The notes under the pieces were generated by a model. The model was not told the origin of the DNA, searched no databases, and saw only the letters and a list, made by a program, of their open reading frames with translations. A stretch of 5,628 nucleotides of DNA from UMGS1387 sp045646465 (lineage in GTDB: Bacteria > Bacillota > Clostridia > Oscillospirales > CAG-382). Position numbers and translations under genes: made by a program. Shown in pieces: positions 1 to 5,628 of the stretch. Each line of letters begins with the position of its first letter. Position 1 is the stretch's first letter. Location: the NCBI GenBank assembly GCA_045646465.1, contig JAZRKT010000079.1, positions 1 to 5,628 on the forward strand, written 5' to 3'.

Positions 1-3000
1 GCGGCTGTGACAAGCTTATAAGCGATATAATTGAGGCAATGTTCTGCGAAAAGCGAAATGTTGAATTTTGCGGTATCACAGAGCTGTCCTACGACGACCT
101 TGCAGGTATTGAATCCGTACCTGATTTAAAAATGCCTGTTCCTGACTATGTAAAAGAGGAGATTCTTGCAGAAACAGCAAGCACAACTCTTAACAGCGCA
201 AATTCAAACAAGGAAGCCTTTGCCGAAGTTGACACGGTAAACGGTATTGCCAAAAGCGGTAGTATGGTGTTTGATATATCCGAAATAGAAAACATATACA
301 ATACGATAAAAGATATAAATATAATTCCCGTCAGAAATGCAACTGTTGAAGCAGATACCTTCGTTATTTGCGGAGAGGTTTTCGGTTATGAAAAGAAGCT
401 CACTAAAAAAAAGGACAAGTGTATAGTAACTTTCTATGTAACCGACAATGATGCGTCTGTTGTTGTAAAAATGTTCTACTCAGTTGACAAGGATGAGGAA
501 TACAGCAAAATTTGCGACGGCAAGTGCATTATTATGAAAGCAAGAGCACAAATTGACAAATTTGACGGCACTCCTGCCCTGAGTCCTCTTGCTATCGGTT
601 TTGTAAAGAAAATAAAAAAGACAGACAATGCTCTGGAAAAACGTGTGGAATTACATCTTCACACCAATCTGTCAACAATGGACAGCGTATTTTCCTGCAG
701 CGATGTCATCAAAACCGCCGTCCGCTACGGTCACAAGGCTGTCGCCGTTACTGACCACGGAAACGTACAGGCATTTCCCGAAATGTTGGCAGCTATACGA
801 AAACAAAAAGCTGACATAAAGGTGTTATACGGTATCGAGGACTACTTTGTTGACGACACGGCGAAGGCTGTATTCGGCGAAGGAGACGGTGATTTTCAGA
901 ACGATACCTTCTGCGTATTTGATATTGAAACAACAGGTCTTTCAGCAAAAGACTGCAAAATCACAGAAATCGGTGCTGTTCTTTACAGAGGCGGTGAAAT
1001 AATTGACACCTTTGAAAGCTTTGTTAATCCCCACGTTCACATCAGCGAAGAAATTGAGCGTCTTACGGGTATAAGTGACGATATGGTCAAGGATGCCCCT
1101 GATATTTCTGAGGTTTTGCCAAGGTTTCTTGAATTTTCAAAGGGGTGCATATATGTTGCCCACAATGCAACCTTTGATATAGGTTTTATAGGGACAAACT
1201 GCGATGCTCTTGGTATTCCTTTTAAGCCTTTGTACCTTGATACAGTTTCTGTTTCACGATATGTAAACCCCGAGCTCAAAAAACACACCCTTGATGCTAT
1301 AGGCAAATATTTCAACTTAGGAGATTTCAATCATCACAGAGCCTTTGAGGATGCACATATGCTTGCGCTTATTTTTGCGAAGCTTGTAGAGAAGCTTGAT
1401 GCAGAAGGTGTTACCAAACTCTCACAGGCGGTTGAAAACATGGCAGGCACCTGTGATCCGAAGAAAATCAAAAGCTACCACCAGATTATTTTAGTCAAGA
1501 ACCTTGTGGGACTAAAGAATCTGTACAAGCTTGTATCCTATTCCAATCTCAACTACTACCACAGGCATCCAAGAATACCCAAAACCGTACTTGAGCAACA
1601 CAGAGACGGTCTTATTATTGGCTCCGCCTGTGAAGCGGGAGAGCTTTATCAGGCTGTTCTTTCGGGAAAGCCCTGGGCTGACCTTTGCGAAATAGCAAGA
1701 TTTTACGACTATCTTGAAATTCAGCCTTTGGGAAACAATCAGTTTATGATTGACAAGGGCATCGTTTCAGGAAGAGAAGCCCTCATTGACATAAATAAAA
1801 CCATCATTAAGCTTGGCGATGAGTTAGGAATACCCGTTGTTGCCACAGGCGACGTTCATTTCAATGAGGAAACCGACGAAATATTCAGGCAAATTCTTCT
1901 TGCTGGACAAAAATTCTCAGATGCAGACAAGCACATTCCTCTTTATTACAGAACAACTGAGGAAATGCTTAAAGAGTTTGACTATCTCGAACCTGAAAAG
2001 GCTTACGAAATAGTTGTTACAAACACAAACAAAATTGCGGATATGATTGAGGATATTCTCCCTATTCCCGATGGTTCATTTACTCCTCACCTTGAGGGTG
2101 CTGAGGAAGAACTTACAAGCAACTGCTACAAATATGCTCACGAGCTTTACGGTGACCCGTTACCGCAAATTGTTGAGGACAGGCTTAAAAAGGAGCTTGA
2201 TTCAATTATCAAGCACGGCTTTGCCGTTCTATATGTAATTGCAAGACGACTTGTTAAATACAGCGAAGAAAACGGTTATCTTGTGGGTTCAAGAGGCTCG
2301 GTTGGTTCGTCCTTTGTTGCTTCAATGGGCGGAATTTCCGAGGTAAATCCACTATCCCCCCACTATCGCTGTTCCAATTGCAAATATTCAGAATTTATCA
2401 CCGACGGCTCTGTAGGCTCTGGCTTTGACTTGCCTCCAAAGCCATGTCCAAAGTGCGGTACAGAAATGATGGGCGACGGACACGAAATCCCCTTTGAAAC
2501 TTTCCTCGGCTTCCACGGCGACAAGTCTCCCGATATTGACCTTAACTTTTCAGGCGATGTACAGGCTAAGGTTCATAAGTATACAGAGGAGCTTTTCGGT
2601 GCAGAAAACGTATTCAAGGCAGGTACCATCGGTACAGTTGCCGACAAAAATGCTTACGGCTATGTTAAAAAGTACCTTGAAGAACGGGGACTTACGCTTA
2701 ACAAAGCAGAAGAACAACGTCTTACAAACGGCTGTGTCGGTGTAAAAAAGACAACAGGTCAGCATCCAGGCGGCATCATAGTTGTTCCAAAGGAATACGA
2801 GGTTTATGACTTTACCCCCATTCAGCGTCCTGCAGAAGACCCCAACAGTAACATTGTTTCAACTCACTTTGCATTTAAATTTCTGCACGATACAATTTTA
2901 AAGCTTGATGAGCTTGGACACGATGTACCAACAAAGTACAAGATGATGGAAAAATTCACAGGGCTTAATGTGTTGGAACTTCCTATGTACGACCCTGAGG

Positions 3001-4067
3001 TTATGGAGCTATTTATTTCCACAAAATCCCTAGGAGTTACACCTGAAGAAATAGGAAGTAATGTTGGTACCTTCGGTCTTCCCGAATTTGGCACAAAATT
3101 TGTTCGTCAGATGATTGAGGACTCAAAACCTCAGAACTTCTCGGACCTTCTTCAGATATCTGGCCTTTCACACGGCACCGACGTTTGGTTAGGTAATGCA
3201 CAGGACCTTATTCTCAACGGTACGTGCACCATTTCAAACGTAATTGCTACCCGTGACAACATTATGGTGCGTCTTATTCAGTACGGACTTGAAAATGGTA
3301 CGGCGTTCAAAATTATGGAAGATGTTCGAAAAGGAAAAGGACTTAAACCGGAATATATTGATGATATGAAAGCTCACGGTGTGCCCGATTGGTACATAGA
3401 TTCATGCCAGAAGATTAAGTATATGTTCCCCAAGGCACACGCAGCAGCTTACGTTATGTCGGCTCTGCGTCTCGGTTGGTTCAAAGTACACAGACCTCTT
3501 GAATTTTATGCGGCATTTCTTTCAGTGGCTCCAGGCGGCTTTGATGCGGAAATTTGCTGTAAAGGCAAGCAGGCTGTTGTTGACTTTATGGCTGAAACCG
3601 ACAGGAAAATCAAAGAAAAGACTGCTTCACCCAAGGATGCTGATATGATTCCAATTCTACAGATGGTAAATGAAGCGTATGCAAGAGGTATAAAATTTCT
3701 GAAACCAAGTCTTACAAAATCCCATGCTTCTTGGTTTTTGCCAGAGGACGGCGCAATTCGATGTCCCTTCAGCAGTATGGGCGGTCTCGGCGATGCGGCG
3801 GCACAGTCTATTTACGAGGCTTGTCAGTCAGGCGAAATTCTTTCAGTTGAGGATTTGAGAATGAAAGCCGAAATCGGCAAAGGCGTTATAGAAATTATGA
3901 GAAAGAACGGCGTATTCGATGATGTATCAGAAACCAACCAGCTTGACATGTTCGGTACAACAGCATCATCTGCCACTATCCAGCAGGCAACTAAGCCCAC
4001 CAATAAAGCCACATCCAAGCAAGCTGATATTACAAAAGATAATGACGAACAAATTTCACTTTTCTAA
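1..4067 (+). CDS. polC: DNA polymerase III alpha subunit, Gram-positive PolC type (5' end outside window)
   Basis: Replicative DNA polymerase with built-in 3'-5' proofreading, acting in the cytoplasmic replisome with the beta clamp. The first full codon is at 3. The frame is open to the left edge, so the ATG at 39 is internal; residues below count from it. Order seen: remainder of the N-terminal domain and a linker; OB fold (about 108-190); PHP domain (H206, H208, D239, H240) split by a DnaQ-like exonuclease with DEDDh residues D295, E297, D380, H433, D438; second PHP half (about 456-640); the GSRGSVGSS motif (750-758); a four-Cys zinc site (C778, C781, C803, C806); palm Asp D832 and D834 in PDIDLNF and D957 in LKLDELGHD; GQHPGG (907-912); LSHGTDVWLGN (from 1043); FPKAHAAAY (1130-1138); a C-terminal region with two clamp motifs. 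The Exo-in-PHP order separates PolC from DnaE. By comparison with B. subtilis PolC (1437 residues), about 115 residues are missing. All catalytic residues are present. Identification is very secure. Confidence 0.98.
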   Translation, partial: GCDKLISDIIEAMFCEKRNVEFCGITELSYDDLAGIESVPDLKMPVPDYVKEEILAETASTTLNSANSNKEAFAEVDTVNGIAKSGSMVFDISEIENIYNTIKDINIIPVRNATVEADTFVICGEVFGYEKKLTKKKDKCIVTFYVTDNDASVVVKMFYSVDKDEEYSKICDGKCIIMKARAQIDKFDGTPALSPLAIGFVKKIKKTDNALEKRVELHLHTNLSTMDSVFSCSDVIKTAVRYGHKAVAVTDHGNVQAFPEMLAAIRKQKADIKVLYGIEDYFVDDTAKAVFGEGDGDFQNDTFCVFDIETTGLSAKDCKITEIGAVLYRGGEIIDTFESFVNPHVHISEEIERLTGISDDMVKDAPDISEVLPRFLEFSKGCIYVAHNATFDIGFIGTNCDALGIPFKPLYLDTVSVSRYVNPELKKHTLDAIGKYFNLGDFNHHRAFEDAHMLALIFAKLVEKLDAEGVTKLSQAVENMAGTCDPKKIKSYHQIILVKNLVGLKNLYKLVSYSNLNYYHRHPRIPKTVLEQHRDGLIIGSACEAGELYQAVLSGKPWADLCEIARFYDYLEIQPLGNNQFMIDKGIVSGREALIDINKTIIKLGDELGIPVVATGDVHFNEETDEIFRQILLAGQKFSDADKHIPLYYRTTEEMLKEFDYLEPEKAYEIVVTNTNKIADMIEDILPIPDGSFTPHLEGAEEELTSNCYKYAHELYGDPLPQIVEDRLKKELDSIIKHGFAVLYVIARRLVKYSEENGYLVGSRGSVGSSFVASMGGISEVNPLSPHYRCSNCKYSEFITDGSVGSGFDLPPKPCPKCGTEMMGDGHEIPFETFLGFHGDKSPDIDLNFSGDVQAKVHKYTEELFGAENVFKAGTIGTVADKNAYGYVKKYLEERGLTLNKAEEQRLTNGCVGVKKTTGQHPGGIIVVPKEYEVYDFTPIQRPAEDPNSNIVSTHFAFKFLHDTILKLDELGHDVPTKYKMMEKFTGLNVLELPMYDPEVMELFISTKSLGVTPEEIGSNVGTFGLPEFGTKFVRQMIEDSKPQNFSDLLQISGLSHGTDVWLGNAQDLILNGTCTISNVIATRDNIMVRLIQYGLENGTAFKIMEDVRKGKGLKPEYIDDMKAHGVPDWYIDSCQKIKYMFPKAHAAAYVMSALRLGWFKVHRPLEFYAAFLSVAPGGFDAEICCKGKQAVVDFMAETDRKIKEKTASPKDADMIPILQMVNEAYARGIKFLKPSLTKSHASWFLPEDGAIRCPFSSMGGLGDAAAQSIYEACQSGEILSVEDLRMKAEIGKGVIEIMRKNGVFDDVSETNQLDMFGTTASSATIQQATKPTNKATSKQADITKDNDEQISLF
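3939..4064 (+). other. PolC C-terminal tail with two tandem beta-clamp-binding motifs
   Basis: The translated tail contains QLDMF (codons 3939-3953), a 32-residue linker rich in Thr, Ser, Ala, Lys and Gln and likely disordered, and then QISLF (codons 4050-4064) as the last five residues before the stop. Both fit the bacterial clamp-binding pentapeptide, roughly QL[SD]LF. In B. subtilis PolC, as I recall it, one such motif (QLSLF) ends the protein at the place where QLDMF sits here. That makes the linker and second motif an extension. Binding by either motif is inferred from sequence only. Confidence 0.75.
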
Positions 4068-4071
4068 GGAG
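4066..4071 (+). promoter_or_regulatory. Ribosome binding site of the hydrolase, overlapping the polC stop
   Basis: AAGGAG, a strong Shine-Dalgarno sequence, shares its first two bases with the polC TAA (4065-4067) and lies 8 bases before the ATG at 4080. It fixes the hydrolase start. Only 12 bases separate the two genes, so ribosomes finishing polC could reinitiate here (translational coupling), which is an inference. Confidence 0.85.
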
Positions 4072-4079
4072 TAAATATT

Positions 4080-4709
4080 ATGGAAAACAAAATTTACAAG
4101 CACCCCTACTTTGGAGATATAAGCTATGTTATTCACGTTGACGAGTCCCTAAAGGGCAAAAACAATCTTCCTCTTTTGGTATGCCTTCACGGTGCCGGAG
4201 AACGAGGTCACGACCACGAAAAGCTTTTTGTACACGGAGTAGCAAAATACATAAGAAACGGCAAAATTACAGTTCCGGGTATTATTGTATGTCCACAGTG
4301 TCCCAATGAATACGTTTGGGTGAATCTTACAGCTATGCTGAAAGATTTCATAACGGCTATTGCTGATGAATACAAGGCAAACAAAAGCAGAATTTCAATC
4401 ACCGGTCTTTCAATGGGCGGCTACGGTACTTGGGAAATGCTGATGTTTGCACCTGATATGTTTTACAAGGCTGCTCCTATATGCGGAGGCGGCACACCTT
4501 GGAGAGCATCAAGCATAAAAGCTAAGGTTTGGGCATTTCACGGCGACGAAGACACAGTTGTTCCTCCCAAGAACAGCTACGAAATGGTTGATGCTATGAT
4601 AAATGCAGGACTTAGTCCCAAGTTCACCGTTTTTCACGGTGTTACTCACGATTCATGGGAGCCTGCTTACGAGGACACAAGAGTTATTGAATGGTTATTT
4701 GAAGAATAA
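4080..4709 (+). CDS. Alpha/beta-hydrolase, predicted esterase/peptidase (COG4099 / dienelactone hydrolase-like)
   Basis: A 209-residue serine hydrolase, probably cytoplasmic: there is no signal peptide and no membrane segment. Visible elements in order: the oxyanion-hole strand LLVCLHGAGERG (about 32-43); the nucleophile elbow GLSMGGYG with S111; a strand and loop WAFHGDEDTVVP with D158 as the likely acid; and GVTHDSWEPAY with H190 as the catalytic base. The triad is therefore complete. The 'FHG..D..VP' and 'H.SW.PAY' signatures match the family annotated as predicted peptidase, feruloyl-esterase-like or prolyl-oligopeptidase-family hydrolase. Members of that family are often secreted and larger, while this one is a bare catalytic domain. 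The substrate cannot be read from sequence; a small ester is more likely than a protein. It starts 12 bases after polC with a strong ribosome binding site and so is probably co-transcribed with it. No functional link to replication is evident. Confidence 0.88.
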   Translation: MENKIYKHPYFGDISYVIHVDESLKGKNNLPLLVCLHGAGERGHDHEKLFVHGVAKYIRNGKITVPGIIVCPQCPNEYVWVNLTAMLKDFITAIADEYKANKSRISITGLSMGGYGTWEMLMFAPDMFYKAAPICGGGTPWRASSIKAKVWAFHGDEDTVVPPKNSYEMVDAMINAGLSPKFTVFHGVTHDSWEPAYEDTRVIEWLFEE

Positions 4710-4760
4710 TTCTGTAACCTATCTGATTAAAAAATAAAAAACATATAACGGAGAAACAGT
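4710..4760 (+). other. Short A/T-rich gap between the hydrolase gene and luxS
   Basis: These 51 bases hold an A-rich run (about 4728-4743) and the luxS ribosome binding site. No hairpin terminator, riboswitch fold or convincing promoter pair is seen, which favours read-through from polC and the hydrolase gene into luxS. A separate weak promoter cannot be excluded. Confidence 0.5.
4750..4753 (+). promoter_or_regulatory. Ribosome binding site of luxS
   Basis: GGAG lies 7 bases before the ATG at 4761 and decides that start. The resulting N-terminus (MKKIASFTVDH) places the conserved Ser6 and His11 exactly where they sit in characterised LuxS proteins. Confidence 0.8.
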
Positions 4761-5213
4761 ATGAAAAAAATCGCAAGCTTTACCGTTGACCACACGCTTC
4801 TTGATGAAGGCATATACGTTTCACGTGTGGACGGCGACATTAAAACATACGATTTAAGAACAAGAAAGCCCAACGCCTTTTCTTATATGGATCACTCCAC
4901 AATGCACACCCTTGAGCATATGTTTGCAACCTTTGTTAGAAACTCTCCCATTGCATCCGATGTTATATACTTCGGTCCTATGGGCTGTCAGACAGGCTTT
5001 TATCTGCTTATAAGAAATGCCGACAACGACAGGGTTTTAGACGTTGTAAAGCAGGTGCTTCGTGACATTATTGCATACGACGGCGAGGTTTTCGGCAATT
5101 CTGAAATCGAGTGCGGAAACTACAGAACGCTATGTCTTGACAATGCCAAGAACGAGTGCAAAAACTATCTTAAAGTGCTCGAAGCCAAAGAGCACACATT
5201 TCTTTACAACTAA
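4761..5213 (+). CDS. luxS: S-ribosylhomocysteine lyase LuxS
   Basis: Cytoplasmic metalloenzyme that splits S-ribosylhomocysteine into homocysteine and DPD, the precursor of autoinducer AI-2, in the activated methyl cycle. At 150 residues it is full length for the short clostridial type (B. subtilis 157). Metal ligands are H49 and H53 of HTLEH plus C118 of ECGNY. E52 is the general acid/base and C76 of GPMGCQTG is the catalytic Cys. S6, H11 and R33 (in TYDLR) also match substrate-site residues of B. subtilis LuxS, so the enzyme should be active. 'IYFGPMGC' replaces the 'IDISPMGC' of Bacillus, as I remember for Clostridia. Oddity: after C118 the usual His of the 'H-x-L' segment is absent (sequence RTLCLDNAK, Leu124), and extra Cys occur at 125 and 133. 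The gene is followed directly by a terminator, so it is last in its transcription unit. The partner nucleosidase Pfs is not nearby. Confidence 0.96.
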   Translation: MKKIASFTVDHTLLDEGIYVSRVDGDIKTYDLRTRKPNAFSYMDHSTMHTLEHMFATFVRNSPIASDVIYFGPMGCQTGFYLLIRNADNDRVLDVVKQVLRDIIAYDGEVFGNSEIECGNYRTLCLDNAKNECKNYLKVLEAKEHTFLYN

Positions 5214-5230
5214 GTAGAACAAATATGCAA

Positions 5231-5268
5231 AGAGGACTATGACGAAAATCACAGTCCTCTCATTTTTT
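5231..5268 (+). terminator. Rho-independent terminator after luxS
   Basis: The stem AGAGGACT (5231-5238) pairs perfectly with AGTCCTCT (5253-5260). After one A-C mismatch, TGA/TCA can extend the stem around a CGAAAA loop. The bases CA and then six T (5263-5268) follow. It begins 17 bases past the luxS stop. On the minus strand the same stem is followed by only a weak, interrupted T stretch, so it may also stop the converging coat gene, less efficiently. Confidence 0.92.
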
Positions 5269-5628
5269 AATACATTGCGTTTGCGGTCATATAGTCATAA
5301 ATCATTTTGCCGTGATTCTGCTCCTGCTTCTGAATTGAATTGAGATAAGTGCGTGCATTTTCATCAACAAATTCAAAGATGCAGGTATTATAAAGGCTTG
5401 AAACACCCTTTTCTCCTGTCAGAAGGTCGGTACAGAGGTAACAGTCGTTTTTCTTATCCTCGTTATCGGATGTGTGGTACTTTGTAAATGTCGGCATCTG
5501 AGAATTAGAATTATTCTGCTGAGGAACAGTTCCTCCTTCAAGCTGACAAAGTCCCTGAAGATGCTGATTTTCAGCTGTTGCAAGCTGTGAAAACAAATTT
5601 TTAAGCTGGGGGTCCTTGGCGCATTGCG
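5267..5628 (-). CDS. CotF-family spore coat protein (5' end outside window)
   Basis: Ferritin-like, mostly helical protein of the Coat F family, expected in the spore coat and made in the mother cell during sporulation. The first full codon is 5626-5624, giving 119 visible residues (numbered from there). A TTG at 5596 could pass as a start, but the ten codons before it encode 'KDPQLKN', which continues naturally into 'LFSQLATAENQH', the typical helix of this family. The true start therefore lies beyond the right edge, and roughly the first helix is missing. Seen in order: a helix with E19-x-x-H22; a Gln/Asn/Ser-rich linker (about 31-60); a helix 'CTDLLTGEKGVSSLYNTCIFEF' region (65-86) typical of CotF; and a last helix with E102-x-x-H105 ending NAMY. 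Five Cys (2, 27, 62, 65, 82) could support cross-linking in the coat. The stop codon lies in the T-run of the luxS terminator. The family call is firm; the exact paralogue is not known. Confidence 0.85.
   Translation of the reverse strand, partial: QCAKDPQLKNLFSQLATAENQHLQGLCQLEGGTVPQQNNSNSQMPTFTKYHTSDNEDKKNDCYLCTDLLTGEKGVSSLYNTCIFEFVDENARTYLNSIQKQEQNHGKMIYDYMTANAMY

Noticed and set aside
39..41. ATG that could be taken as the polC start
   Set aside because: The same frame is open to the left edge and reads sensible N-terminal domain sequence. There is no ribosome binding site before it, and about 115 family residues would be missing.
405..412. Run of eight A (reading AAA AAA AAG) inside polC, a possible slippage site
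   Set aside because: Slippage either way meets a stop within about 15 codons and would give only a short N-terminal piece. No stimulatory hairpin was recognised, and the Lys-rich stretch suits a loop in the OB fold.
1037..1330. Open reading frame on the minus strand inside polC (and similar ones at 2550-2765, 2864-3094, 3824-4018 and 4208-4402)
   Set aside because: They lie wholly within strongly supported genes, encode no recognisable domains and have no convincing ribosome binding sites, so they are shadows of the coding frame.
4699..4749. Possible promoter for luxS (TTGAAG with TATCTG or GATTAA downstream; TATAAC at 4744)
   Set aside because: The spacings are about 15 or 20 bases with poor -10 matches, and TATAAC abuts the ribosome binding site, leaving no room for a leader. 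The elements are no better than expected in A/T-rich DNA.
4710..4760. SAM/SAH-type riboswitch ahead of luxS
   Set aside because: Fifty-one bases without stable inverted repeats are too short and too unstructured for a known SAM or SAH riboswitch.
5594..5596. TTG as the start of the coat protein
   Set aside because: The frame continues upstream without a stop and encodes KDPQLKN, which belongs to the same conserved helix. No Shine-Dalgarno sequence is at the right distance, so the gene runs off the right edge.

Overview
The window reads as an ordinary, compact stretch of chromosome from a low-G+C, Gram-positive, spore-forming bacterium. PolC, the second replicative polymerase typical of Bacillota, and a CotF-type spore coat protein both point there. 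The short LuxS, with its 'IYFGPMGCQTG' active-site segment, resembles the clostridial form. Class Clostridia (a gut anaerobe of the Oscillospiraceae/Ruminococcaceae kind) is my best guess, but no marker here fixes the family. I see no mobile element, CRISPR array, RNA gene or phage signature.

Layout: (1) Positions 1-4067 (+) hold most of polC. The frame is open to the left edge, so the N-terminus (about 115 residues, judged from B. subtilis PolC) is missing. (2) Positions 4080-4709 (+) hold a small alpha/beta-hydrolase with a full Ser-Asp-His triad. Its ribosome binding site overlaps the polC stop codon. (3) After a 51-base A/T-rich gap, luxS lies at 4761-5213 (+) and ends in a hairpin plus T-run terminator at 5231-5268. 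(4) Converging from the right edge, a CotF-like coat protein gene (-) runs from beyond the window to a stop codon at 5267-5269, inside that same T-run.

The three plus-strand genes look like one transcription unit (replicase, cytoplasmic hydrolase, S-ribosylhomocysteine lyase). They share no obvious pathway, so the grouping probably reflects compact genome organisation. LuxS recycles S-adenosylhomocysteine breakdown products and makes the AI-2 precursor. Its usual upstream partner, the nucleosidase Pfs/MtnN, is not in the window.

I found no undescribed system. The best observations are a PolC tail with two beta-clamp-binding motifs in tandem (QLDMF, then QISLF at the C-terminus), paired ExxH motifs in the coat protein that fit a ferritin-like metal site, a missing conserved His in LuxS, and an acidic substitution beside the third catalytic Asp of PolC.
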